DNA of 12,441 nt from an uncultured Clostridia bacterium (GCA_944369635.1 CALVXL010000019.1:1-12441), one strand, 5' to 3'; shown: positions 1 to 5,707, counted from the stretch's first letter. Program-made: numbers and translations. The notes: generated by a model from the letters alone, not told the origin.

Positions 1-429
1 TATTTTAAGACACTTTTAAGCTAAAAAATAGAAGCTTTCCCCAAAAAGAAAAGCTCTGCGGTGCAAAAATGCGGAAGGAATTTTCCGCTATTACATAAAA
101 TTCGGAAAATTAAAAAAATGTGCGCGAACGTTTTATTTTTATCGATAAGCCGTTTTCTCCGTCGGTATTTTACGATGGCCGAACGCATGATTAAGAGTAC
201 AAGCGTTTTCTTCGGCTTTTCCTTTAATTTGTAACGATCGCCGAAAAATCGACAACCGCCCGCCCCGAAACGGGGCGGGCGGCTGTGCAAAAAATTTTTT
301 CATTTGTCTTGCGCCCGATAGCGGAAAACGCACTCCGGCTACAAACGCGGAAATGGAATGGAAGCAGCCTTTTTTCAATCACCTGTTCCGCAAATTGCTT
401 ACTTTTTCAATTCAAACAAAATGTATAAA
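1..429. other. left-edge non-coding stretch
   Basis: No credible gene is visible here. The open frames that cross it run through a GC-rich hairpin at 256-282, lack a ribosome binding site and resemble no family I know. A second inverted repeat, AATTTTCCG at 79-87 against CGGAAAATT at 103-111 (15-nt loop), lies in AT-rich sequence. The stretch is downstream of the holin gene and probably contains its 3' untranslated region. Confidence 0.5.
252..286 (-). terminator. GC-rich hairpin, probable terminator after the holin operon
   Basis: A perfect 12-bp stem, CCGCCCGCCCCG at 256-267 against 271-282, has a 3-nt loop. ACA/TGT pairs extend it beyond one mismatch. Read on the minus strand it is followed by a T-rich tail (TTGTCGATTTTT). 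It lies about 150 nt beyond the holin stop, so assigning it to that operon is inference. On the plus strand the tail is A-rich then T-rich, so transcription arriving from the left could also end here. Confidence 0.5.
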
Positions 430-813
430 TCAGGCCGGCGTTTTCATACTCCTTACCGTGCTTTCGATCTGCGCGGAAACGTATTGCTCCGCGTCGCCGA
501 ACAGTTCTTCCAGCGTTTTCTTTGCGCCTTCGCTCAACATGGCAAGCGCCGCGTTTTTCGCCTTTTCGAACGCCGCTTTCTGTGCGTCTTTATCGAAGTT
601 GCCGTTCTTTTTCAGCTCGTCCACGTAAGTCTGCGCCGTCGATTGCACGCTTAAAATCACGCATTCCGCCGCGGTTTTTAATACGCGCGCCGTGCGCGCG
701 TCGGAAATTTTGCTCTTGATCAGCTTTACGACGTATGCCGAAAGCATGCCCAAAAGCGCGGTGATCACCGTTCCCGCCGCCGAAACGAGCGCGCTTATCA
801 GTTCCTCCGTCAT
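430..813 (-). CDS. LLH-type phage holin
   Basis: A 127-aa protein with one N-terminal hydrophobic segment (about residues 5-32, rich in Ala, Val and Leu). A long, charged, Lys/Ala/Glu-rich helical region with no further membrane segment follows. This layout and the residue pattern fit the LLH holin family (named after Lactobacillus phage LL-H), whose members oligomerise in the cytoplasmic membrane and release or activate a peptidoglycan hydrolase. Its ATG overlaps the stop codon of the upstream coiled-coil gene by 3 bp, so the two are probably translationally coupled. No structural, packaging or integrase genes are near, so this is an orphan holin: a prophage remnant, a domesticated lysis module or part of a release system. 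The family call rests on pattern recognition, not a search. Confidence 0.72.
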   Translation of the reverse strand: MTEELISALVSAAGTVITALLGMLSAYVVKLIKSKISDARTARVLKTAAECVILSVQSTAQTYVDELKKNGNFDKDAQKAAFEKAKNAALAMLSEGAKKTLEELFGDAEQYVSAQIESTVRSMKTPA

Positions 814-1184
814 TTTTCTTCCTCCCTTTGCGTTTTGATGTCCTCCGCCAGCTCGCCGATCCTGCGGTGCGCCGATTTCAGACTTTCTTCTATCCGCGCG
901 ATCTTTGCGGGAAGATCTGGCAAGCCCGCCGACTCCGCCTTTTGCTCCACCACGATCAACCGCGCGTTCTGATCGTCCAGCTTTTCGGAAATCGCGTTGC
1001 TTTTCGCGCTGATCAGCTCCGTCTGCACCTTGATGAAGTCGATCTTGCTTAAAATTTCCGCGTTCTTGCCGCCGCGCTCGGCGGCGTCCTTTCCCGCATT
1101 TTTAAAAAACACGATGGTTCCCGTAACGCATACCGTTGCCGAAGCAATCAGCCCGATGAGCGAAATAATTTCTCCCGTATTCAT
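810..1184 (-). CDS. small TM plus coiled-coil protein, phage lysis-module type
   Basis: A 124-aa protein. Residues about 6-28 form a single hydrophobic segment. The rest is a soluble, heptad-rich region with many Glu, Lys, Ile and Leu residues and an Asp/Glu/Lys tail, so a coiled coil is likely. The start is supported by CCTCTC at 1191-1196 (AGAGG on the coding strand) 6 nt upstream. It is the first gene of a two-gene unit and ends within the start codon of the holin gene. Small proteins of this architecture, such as the XhlA type of defective phage PBSX, accompany holins in phage lysis cassettes. The resemblance is architectural only; I recognise no specific family. It could be a holin partner, an antiholin or a membrane tether. 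Confidence 0.65.
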   Translation of the reverse strand: MNTGEIISLIGLIASATVCVTGTIVFFKNAGKDAAERGGKNAEILSKIDFIKVQTELISAKSNAISEKLDDQNARLIVVEQKAESAGLPDLPAKIARIEESLKSAHRRIGELAEDIKTQREEEK

Positions 1185-1220
1185 GTTTTACCTCTCGCCG
1201 CCTTTCCGCACTGCACCGAA

Positions 1221-1248
1221 AGTATACCGCAAAAAATTTGTTTTTCAA
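1221..1248 (-). promoter_or_regulatory. promoter of the holin pair
   Basis: On the minus strand a -35 element TTGAAA (1243-1248) and a -10 element TATACT (1221-1226) are separated by 16 bp. The predicted start is near 1214, leaving a leader of about 30 nt with the AGAGG ribosome binding site. It lies between the amidase terminator and the first gene of the pair, so these genes do not depend on amidase transcription. Confidence 0.6.
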
Positions 1249-1291
1249 CCGCTTTATGACGCGGCGCGGCAAATTTTATCGGATTTTTTTA

Positions 1292-1337
1292 TAAAAAAAT
1301 GCAGGCGCCGCGCAAAGAATTTGCGCTGCGCCTGCAT
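1292..1337 (-). terminator. Rho-independent terminator of the amidase gene
   Basis: The arms are ATGCAGGCGC (1299-1308) against GCGCCTGCAT (1328-1337), then a C/T mismatch, then GCGCAAA against TTTGCGC, closed by a GAA loop. On the minus strand it is followed by a run of seven T residues (1292-1298). It begins 17 nt after the amidase stop codon and separates that gene from the downstream holin pair. Confidence 0.9.
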
Positions 1338-1354
1338 GCACAGTTTCTTTTCCG

Positions 1355-2089
1355 CTACACGGCTTCGCCGTGCCCGAAGTTTTTTGCATAAGATGTGGTT
1401 TCCGTCAGATAATCGATCGCGCCCTTAAAGATGGCATAGGCGATTTTATCCTGATATTCTTCCGTGATCAGGAGCGCTTCGTCTTCCGGATTGGAAAGAA
1501 AACCGCACTCGGCAATGCAGGCGGGATAGGGATGCGAATTCAGGATATAATAATCTCCCTTTAAGGCGGAACACTGCCGCACCGCCTCCTCCATGGAATT
1601 AAAGCTTTCCTGCACGCAATCGGCAAGCATTTTACCGTATTGATTGTTCTCGTCGAAAAAAACCTGCGCGCCGCGGCGGGAAGAAACCGAATACTTGTTC
1701 ATATGTACGGAAATGACCAGCGTGGGCTTTTCTTTCAGAATGATATCGCGGCGGGCTTCCATATCCTTGCGTTTGAGATTGCCCGTAGCCGTACCGTACA
1801 GCCCCGCGTCGCTGTCCCGCGTGAGCACGGTATCGATACCGGCGTTATTGAAATGCTTTGCAAGCTTTCTCGCCACGGCGAGATTGATCACGCTTTCTTT
1901 CACGCCCGTTTTGACTCCCGTGACGCCGCCGTCTATTCCGCCGTGCCCCGCGTCGATGACGACTTTGATTTCCGCCGCGGAAACATGATTTTCGTTTTTG
2001 TTCATCGCGCCGATACACACCGCCGCGGCGACGCACGCGAGCGCCAGCACGCAAGCGATGAGAATATTTTTACCTTTTACTACGAACAC
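1355..2089 (-). CDS. cwlD: N-acetylmuramoyl-L-alanine amidase, CwlD-like
   Basis: A zinc amidase of the Amidase_3 fold that cuts the bond between muramic acid and the stem peptide. CwlD acts with PdaA to make the muramic delta-lactam of the spore cortex. The protein is 244 aa, close to CwlD length. Residues about 8-28 form a hydrophobic signal or anchor. Expected metal and catalytic residues are H49 (DAGHGG), E65 (KESVINLA), H129 (VISVHMN) and E194 (AECGFLSNPED). I chose the GTG at 2087-2089 because GGGAGG (2097-2102) sits 7 nt upstream. An ATG 27 codons further up would place the DnaA boxes inside the coding sequence and has no ribosome binding site. It faces the MATE gene and has its own terminator. 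A general lysin role with the neighbouring holin is possible, but the anchor and a separate promoter favour the cortex role. Confidence 0.85.
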   Translation of the reverse strand: MFVVKGKNILIACVLALACVAAAVCIGAMNKNENHVSAAEIKVVIDAGHGGIDGGVTGVKTGVKESVINLAVARKLAKHFNNAGIDTVLTRDSDAGLYGTATGNLKRKDMEARRDIILKEKPTLVISVHMNKYSVSSRRGAQVFFDENNQYGKMLADCVQESFNSMEEAVRQCSALKGDYYILNSHPYPACIAECGFLSNPEDEALLITEEYQDKIAYAIFKGAIDYLTETTSYAKNFGHGEAV

Positions 2090-2096
2090 CGATTGA

Positions 2097-2102
2097 CCTC
2101 CC
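2097..2102 (-). promoter_or_regulatory. ribosome binding site that decides the cwlD start
   Basis: GGGAGG on the minus strand lies 7 nt before the GTG at 2087-2089. No comparable site precedes the upstream in-frame ATG at 2170. This sets the protein at 244 aa and leaves the DnaA boxes in the untranslated region and promoter. Confidence 0.85.
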
Positions 2103-2107
2103 GAATA

Positions 2108-2179
2108 TGTGGATAACTTTGCCGAAATCGGGGAGTTATCCACATAATGACCGCGTTTTGAGAATGTCAATGTGGATAA
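2108..2179. promoter_or_regulatory. cluster of three perfect DnaA boxes
   Basis: TTATCCACA, the consensus DnaA box, occurs exactly at 2136-2144 (plus orientation) and as its complement at 2108-2116 and 2171-2179. All three extend to the same 12-mer (AGTTATCCACAT). Boxes two and three are arms of a perfect 16-bp inverted repeat, 2130-2145 against 2170-2185, with 24 bp between. The cluster covers the predicted cwlD promoter and leader. DnaA binding is inferred from sequence. No dnaA, dnaN or other origin-linked gene is present, so regulation or DnaA titration is more likely than an origin. Confidence 0.75.
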
Positions 2180-2185
2180 CTCCCC
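2130..2185. repeat. 16-bp inverted repeat containing DnaA boxes
   Basis: GGGGAGTTATCCACAT at 2130-2145 is exactly complementary to 2170-2185, with a 24-bp spacer. Complementarity stops at the next base on both sides. The spacer includes most of the gap between the cwlD -35 and -10 elements. It could act as an operator with two head-to-head DnaA sites or form a cruciform. Confidence 0.85.
2141..2170 (-). promoter_or_regulatory. candidate cwlD promoter
   Basis: On the minus strand a perfect -35 TTGACA (2165-2170) is followed 18 bp later by a poor -10, TATGTG (2141-2146). The -35 abuts DnaA box three and the -10 overlaps box two. Box one would lie in the leader between transcription start and ribosome binding site. 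A weak -10 suggests regulation. Known cwlD genes use sporulation sigma factors, so a sigma-E or sigma-G promoter that I cannot resolve is an alternative. Confidence 0.45.
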
Positions 2186-2460
2186 CGTATCAACTTACGC
2201 GAGGAGCTTTATTTTTATGACTTTGCGACGAAGAAAAAGTGATTTTGAAACCAATTTCCGACATTTTCCGACAGACCGTTTAAGCGAACAAAAATTCGCG
2301 TTTTTTCCGATTTCGGGAACGACAGGTTGATATATCGTAATGAGATTTTCAAAGCCGCCGTTGAACTTGACGTTTTGTCGGCAGGCAATTGACCTATCGG
2401 AGCAAACTTTTTACAGCGTGACATAAATTGATAAAAAGGAAAAACTCCGCGCCGATCGAT
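2186..2460. other. divergent intergenic stretch between cwlD and the MATE gene
   Basis: About 275 bp between the DnaA cluster and the MATE promoter. It holds a 10-bp-period tandem motif, TCCGACA at 2257-2263 and 2267-2273. A 37-codon open frame (2217-2330) preceded by GAGGAG is also present, but I do not accept it as a gene. The stretch is too long for two simple promoters, so it may carry regulatory sites or a short RNA. Confidence 0.4.
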
Positions 2461-2489
2461 TTGCCTTTCGGCTTCATGTCTGTTATAAT
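2461..2489 (+). promoter_or_regulatory. promoter of the MATE transporter gene
   Basis: A -35 TTGCCT (2461-2466), a 17-bp spacer and a perfect -10 TATAAT (2484-2489) preceded by an extended TG (2481-2482). Transcription should start near 2496, giving a leader of only about 14 nt. This leaves no room for a riboswitch and excludes the upstream TTG at 2489 as the start codon. Confidence 0.8.
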
Positions 2490-2509
2490 TGAAAAATAAG
2501 GTAAGAAAA

Positions 2510-3922
2510 GTGAAACACACAGAAACACAGGAAAGCAAAACGCAACGGCTGACGACAAGCCCCATCAAGCCGCTCATCATCAAGCTGGCGATCCCGTCCA
2601 TCGTAAGCATGCTGATATCCACCTTTTACAATATGGCGGATACCTTTTTCGTGGGACAAATGCAGAACACCAGCGCGACGGGCGCAGTGGGCGTTATCCT
2701 GCCCGTGATGACGCTGATTCAGGCATTCGGCTACTTTTTCGGGCACGGTTCGGGAAACTTTATTTCCAGAAAACTCGGCGAAGGCGATGCGGAAAGCGCA
2801 AAGAAGATGGCTTCCACGGGCTTTTTTTATTCCATAGGCTTTTCGCTGGTGCTGATGGCGATCGGGCTGATCTTTATGAAACCCCTTGTCAACGTTCTGG
2901 GGGCAACGCCGACCATCCGCCCGTACGCCGAAGAATATATGCGCGTGATCCTGTTCGGCGCGCCCGTAATGACGGGGGCGATCGTCATGAACAACCAGAT
3001 GCGCTTCCAGGGCAACGCCTATTATTCCATGTTCGGAATTTCCGCCGGCGGCATATTGAACATCGCGCTCGATCCGCTGTTCATCTTCACGTTCCGCATG
3101 GGCGTAACGGGTGCGGCGGCGGCGACCGTGGTTTCGCAGGCGGTCAGCTTCATCATCTTGTTCGTCGCGCTGGAAAAGAGCGACTGCATCAAACTGCGCC
3201 CGAAAAACGTTACGTTTTCCCGGCGCTACGCCTTGTCTATCGTAAAAGGCGGCGTGCCCTCCCTTTGCAGACAGGGCATTACAAGCGTTGCCACCATCTG
3301 CTTTAACGCCGTTGCGGGGATTTACGGCAACGACGCAGCCATCGCCGCAGTTTCCATCGTTTCCAAAATCACGTCCTTCGCTTCCGCCGCCCTCATCGGC
3401 TTCGGGCAAGGTTTCCAACCCGTATGCGGCTATTCCTACGGAGCGAAAAAATACCGCCGCGTTTACGATTCCTTCTGGTTCTGCGTCAAGGTCTGCTTTG
3501 CATTTCTTCTGGCGCTCTCCGTCGCCACGTTTTTCGCCGCGCCATGGCTGATAAAACAGTTTCAGAAAAACGATCCCGAAGTCATACGCATCGGCACTTT
3601 AATGCTGCGCGCACAGCTGATCAGTTTTTCGTTTATGTCCCACGTCATCATCAGCAACATGATGTTGCAAACCATAGGAAAATCGCTGCGCGCTTCCCTA
3701 CTCGCGCTGTCGCGGCAGGGATACATTCTCATTCCCGTCCTCTACGGCGCGGCGGCGCTGTTCGGACTCGGCGGACTGATCTGGGCGCAAACCGTTGCGG
3801 ACTTTATATCCCTTGCCGTATCCTTTGCGGTAACGTATAAGGTGCTGAGCGGATTCAAAAAAGATACCGATTTCACCTTAATCAAAAATAAGCCAAAGCG
3901 CCGACAAGAAGACGTTACATAG
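2510..3922 (+). CDS. MATE family multidrug/sodium antiporter
   Basis: A 470-aa integral membrane protein with about twelve hydrophobic segments in two homologous halves, the usual length for the family. The N-terminal stretch with AIPSIVSMLIS, FYNMADTFFVGQM and TGAVGVILPV is typical of MATE exporters of the bacterial MepA/NorM type. These expel cationic drugs or metabolites in exchange for sodium ions or protons. The second half repeats the pattern around FNAVAGIYGND and GFGQGFQPVCGYSYGAK. I chose the GTG at 2510 because AAGG (2498-2501) lies 8 nt upstream and the next in-frame start upstream overlaps the -10 box. It is the only plus-strand gene here, with its own promoter and a strong terminator. 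The substrate cannot be read from sequence. Confidence 0.92.
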   Translation: MKHTETQESKTQRLTTSPIKPLIIKLAIPSIVSMLISTFYNMADTFFVGQMQNTSATGAVGVILPVMTLIQAFGYFFGHGSGNFISRKLGEGDAESAKKMASTGFFYSIGFSLVLMAIGLIFMKPLVNVLGATPTIRPYAEEYMRVILFGAPVMTGAIVMNNQMRFQGNAYYSMFGISAGGILNIALDPLFIFTFRMGVTGAAAATVVSQAVSFIILFVALEKSDCIKLRPKNVTFSRRYALSIVKGGVPSLCRQGITSVATICFNAVAGIYGNDAAIAAVSIVSKITSFASAALIGFGQGFQPVCGYSYGAKKYRRVYDSFWFCVKVCFAFLLALSVATFFAAPWLIKQFQKNDPEVIRIGTLMLRAQLISFSFMSHVIISNMMLQTIGKSLRASLLALSRQGYILIPVLYGAAALFGLGGLIWAQTVADFISLAVSFAVTYKVLSGFKKDTDFTLIKNKPKRRQEDVT

Positions 3923-3963
3923 TTATTTTATGAACGATCGCACGCGATCATATTTAAAATTGC

Positions 3964-4004
3964 ACGCGGGACGGAATTCGCATTCCGTCCCGCGTAATTT
4001 TTTT
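3964..4004 (+). terminator. bidirectional terminator between MATE and phosphatase genes
   Basis: A perfect 14-bp stem, ACGCGGGACGGAAT at 3964-3977 against 3982-3995, with a 4-nt loop TCGC, is followed by seven T residues (3998-4004) on the plus strand. On the minus strand the tail is weaker (GCAATTTTAAAT). It can end both convergent genes. The T run ends on the last base of the phosphatase stop codon. Confidence 0.93.
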
Positions 4005-4468
4005 CATTGCAATTCGCCGTTTTCCAGCTTTTCGAAAAGCGCGGTGCAACCGCTTACCACGTCTTTGAGCGTGGCGTCGAAATCGCCCGTATACCACGGG
4101 TCTGCGACGTCGCGTTTTTCCTTTGTGAAATCGAGCAGGCGAAAGATCTTGTGCGCGTAATTTGCGCCGACGATCCGCTCCGTATCGCGCACGTTGAAGC
4201 GGTCCATAGCGATCAGGAAATCGTAATATTTTCCGTCTGCCTCCGTAAGCTTTCGCGCCCGTTTCCCCGCCGTAGAAATGCCCAGTTTTTCAAGTTCTTT
4301 TCTTGTGCCGTAATGTACAAGATTGCCGATTTCCTCGCTGCTGGTGGCAGCGGAAGCGATCTCGTAAGCAGCCGCACGGTTCTTTTTCTTTACATAATCG
4401 CGCATAAAAAATTCCGCCATCGGCGAACGGCAGATATTGCCGTGACAAATAAAAAGAATTTTCACCAT
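4004..4468 (-). CDS. low-molecular-weight protein-tyrosine phosphatase
   Basis: A 154-aa cytoplasmic phosphatase of the LMW-PTP family. The P-loop is CHGNICRSP, with nucleophile C8 and phosphate-binding R14. The general acid is D123 in the C-terminal DPWYTGDF motif. Position 12 is Ile. The protein-arginine phosphatase YwlE has Thr at this place, so a tyrosine phosphatase is the better reading. Such enzymes often counteract bacterial tyrosine kinases in exopolysaccharide control, but no kinase is nearby. The start is the ATG at 4466-4468. It has no ribosome binding site and coincides with the predicted +1 of its promoter, so the mRNA looks leaderless. The longer frame upstream reads through the promoter and is rejected. 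It converges with the MATE gene. Confidence 0.93.
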   Translation of the reverse strand: MVKILFICHGNICRSPMAEFFMRDYVKKKNRAAAYEIASAATSSEEIGNLVHYGTRKELEKLGISTAGKRARKLTEADGKYYDFLIAMDRFNVRDTERIVGANYAHKIFRLLDFTKEKRDVADPWYTGDFDATLKDVVSGCTALFEKLENGELQ

Positions 4469-4474
4469 AAATGC

Positions 4475-4503
4475 ATTATAGCATATTTTATCTTTTTTTC
4501 CAA
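4475..4503 (-). promoter_or_regulatory. extended -10 promoter of the phosphatase, leaderless
   Basis: On the minus strand -35 TTGGAA (4498-4503), a 17-bp spacer and perfect -10 TATAAT (4475-4480) preceded by an extended TG. Only six bases separate the -10 from the ATG, so the canonical +1 is the A of the start codon. A GTG follows immediately as the second codon. Confidence 0.82.
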
Positions 4504-4509
4504 ACGATA

Positions 4510-4559
4510 TTCCGCGCGGGGAACAGCGCAAAAACACGCGGCATATCCCCCGCGCGGAA
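4510..4559. repeat. 12-bp GC-rich inverted repeat upstream of the phosphatase promoter
   Basis: TTCCGCGCGGGG at 4510-4521 is perfectly complementary to 4548-4559, with a 26-nt loop. The left arm ends 6 bp from the phosphatase -35. No T run follows on either strand, so it is a poor terminator for the 44-aa gene upstream. It could be an operator or a structured 3' end. Confidence 0.6.
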
Positions 4560-4604
4560 CGAACTGCGCGATAAACCGTAATAAATTTTTCCTGAATCGG
4601 AAAA

Positions 4605-4739
4605 CTATGCGACCGTGATCACCCGTTTACTGCCGTCCGCAAAGGTAAGAAACAAAGAATCTCCGTGCAAATCGATTCTTCCGATGATTTCCTCACCCAG
4701 CATCGTTTTGACAAAAATCAATAAACTTTCCGCATCCAT
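4605..4739 (-). CDS. 44-aa protein of unknown function
   Basis: A short gene with strong start signals: AGGGAGG upstream of the ATG at 4737-4739, with GGGAGG (4748-4753) 8 nt away. The product reads MDAESLLIFVKTMLGEEI, then a hydrophilic turn, then DSLFLTFADGSKRVITVA. The pattern suggests an amphipathic helix (residues 3-14) followed by two or three beta strands around a DGS turn. There is no membrane segment or signal peptide. Codon use looks like that of the neighbours. I do not recognise a family and propose no function. It has its own upstream region with spaced promoter elements and Spo0A-box-like motifs, so expression at the start of sporulation is possible. It is unlikely to be a chance frame given the RBS, the composition and the following non-coding sequence. 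Confidence 0.72.
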   Translation of the reverse strand: MDAESLLIFVKTMLGEEIIGRIDLHGDSLFLTFADGSKRVITVA

Positions 4740-4798
4740 ATTGACAACCTCCCTTTTCGTCCGCTTTCCGCGGCTTCTTAAAATGTTTTCTTTACAAT

Positions 4799-4833
4799 AT
4801 CATATAAACCCCGTTGCGTAGTGTAATTTTCAA
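4799..4833 (-). promoter_or_regulatory. candidate promoter of the 44-aa gene with a long spacer
   Basis: On the minus strand -35 TTGAAA (4828-4833) and a -10 read as TATGAT (4799-4804) or TATATG (4801-4806), separated by 23 or 21 bp. This is longer than the usual 17 bp. The Spo0A-activated sigma-A promoters spoIIG and spoIIE of Bacillus subtilis also have about 21-22 bp between elements, with Spo0A boxes at or upstream of the -35. Here the nearest box pair ends 8 bp upstream of the -35. Confidence 0.42.
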
Positions 4834-4841
4834 GGTTATTT

Positions 4842-4958
4842 TGTCGACTTTTGGCGAAAACCAACGCGATTTTGCGATATCGGCATAAATTCGGCGGAAT
4901 TTTGTCTATTTAAGTCTATTCACGAATTTTTTTGCGAATTTTGACGAATCCTGCCGAA
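4842..4958. promoter_or_regulatory. array of Spo0A-box-like motifs phased at about 10 bp
   Basis: The Spo0A box consensus TGNCGAA is matched exactly at 4852-4858 (TGGCGAA), 4942-4948 (TGACGAA) and 4952-4958 (TGCCGAA). One-mismatch copies are at 4842-4848 (TGTCGAC), 4920-4926 (TCACGAA) and 4932-4938 (TTGCGAA). The pairs 4842/4852 and 4942/4952 have a 3-bp gap, a 10-bp repeat, as in the tandem abrB boxes of Bacillus subtilis. Weaker motifs with similar period lie between (TGTCTAT 4903, AGTCTAT 4913). Binding is inferred; TTCG words are common in this genome, so chance must be tested. Confidence 0.5.
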
Positions 4959-4963
4959 AAGGC

Positions 4964-4990
4964 ACAAAAAAACAAGCCCGAAGGCTTGTT
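4964..4990 (-). terminator. terminator of the SGNH hydrolase gene
   Basis: AACAAGCC (4971-4978) pairs with GGCTTGTT (4983-4990) around a four-base loop. On the minus-strand RNA the loop is UUCG, a very stable tetraloop, and the stem ends in a run of T residues. It lies 11 nt after the hydrolase stop codon and separates that gene from the Spo0A-like array. Confidence 0.9.
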
Positions 4991-5000
4991 TTTCTTATTA

Positions 5001-5648
5001 TCAGAATCTGTCAAAACCGATCGCCTTTAAGAATTCGCGCGCGATCAGCATGCTGCCCACCGCGTTGGGATGCACTCTGTCCCAAACCACAAACGCGGAA
5101 TAGCGGTATTTGAGATATTCGTCGAAAGGCTTTTGCACGTCGATACAAAGCAGGTTATATTCCTTAGCAAGCTTTTTGACGACCGCGCCGTATTCGTCCA
5201 CGCTCTTGCGCATCCAGTCTTCCTTATTGGGTTCTATGTAATAAGGCGTCATCAGAATGACTCTGATTTTAGCGTTTGTCGCCTTTTCGATCATTTCGCG
5301 CAGATTCTTTTCGTATTCGTCGATATAAACGTGTCTTTCCTTATAATCCGGCGTGTCGTACTGTCTCCAGACATCGTTGACGCCGATCATAATGCACACC
5401 GTGTCGGGATGAAGATCCAGAACATCGGTATCGAATCTGGCTAAAAGATCGCGCGAAGTGTTGCCGCCCACCCCCGTATTGTAAATGGGAAAACGCATTT
5501 CGGGACAATACGCCGTCAAAAAGTTATTGATGACGGAAACATATGCCGAACCGAGTCCGTTGTTGCACATTCCGACGGGACGGGCTCTGCCCGCGTCGGT
5601 AACCGAATCGCCGGTAAAAAGGATTTTTTCACCGTTTCTGATTAACAT
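5001..5648 (-). CDS. SGNH/GDSL-family hydrolase (esterase)
   Basis: A 215-aa single-domain hydrolase. All four SGNH blocks are visible: nucleophile S15 in FTGDSVTD, glycine block GVGGNTSRD (59-67), N91 in MIGVNDVW, and the D190/H193 pair in WDRVHPN. The family hydrolyses esters such as acetylated sugars, lipids or acyl groups. This compact form resembles acetyl-ester hydrolases of carbohydrate metabolism, but the substrate cannot be set from sequence. There is no signal peptide, so it should act in the cytoplasm on imported or internal esters. The start is supported by GAGGTGG about 4 nt upstream of the ATG at 5648. It is a single-gene unit with a near-perfect promoter and a UUCG-loop terminator, and no carbohydrate genes adjoin it. 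Confidence 0.9.
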   Translation of the reverse strand: MLIRNGEKILFTGDSVTDAGRARPVGMCNNGLGSAYVSVINNFLTAYCPEMRFPIYNTGVGGNTSRDLLARFDTDVLDLHPDTVCIMIGVNDVWRQYDTPDYKERHVYIDEYEKNLREMIEKATNAKIRVILMTPYYIEPNKEDWMRKSVDEYGAVVKKLAKEYNLLCIDVQKPFDEYLKYRYSAFVVWDRVHPNAVGSMLIAREFLKAIGFDRF

Positions 5649-5678
5649 CTTACCACCTCTTTTCGTTGAACTGCCGAT

Positions 5679-5707
5679 ATTATAAACCTTTTGTATTTTG
5701 AAGTCAA
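5679..5707 (-). promoter_or_regulatory. promoter of the SGNH hydrolase gene
   Basis: On the minus strand -35 TTGACT (5702-5707), a 17-bp spacer and perfect -10 TATAAT (5679-5684). The leader is about 25 nt and contains the GAGGTGG ribosome binding site (complement at 5653-5659). The element is close to the sigma-A consensus, suggesting strong basal expression. Confidence 0.88.

Noticed and set aside
139..378. 79-codon minus-strand frame
   Set aside because: It spans the 12-bp GC hairpin at 256-282 and has no RBS or recognisable domain.
2217..2330. 37-codon plus-strand frame after GAGGAG (10-nt spacing)
   Set aside because: It has an acceptable ribosome binding site but no visible promoter, uses CGA and AGA codons unlike its neighbours, contains the tandem TCCGACA motif and resembles nothing known, including Sda. 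It deserves a conservation check only.
2108..2480. Replication origin next to the DnaA boxes
   Set aside because: Only three boxes, no dnaA, dnaN, rpmH or parAB nearby, and gene orientation does not diverge from this point beyond a single gene.
2483..3418. 311-codon open frame on the minus strand
   Set aside because: Antisense to the MATE gene. The composition (His, Arg, Asp, Gln) is that of a shadow frame, and there is no ribosome binding site or family match.
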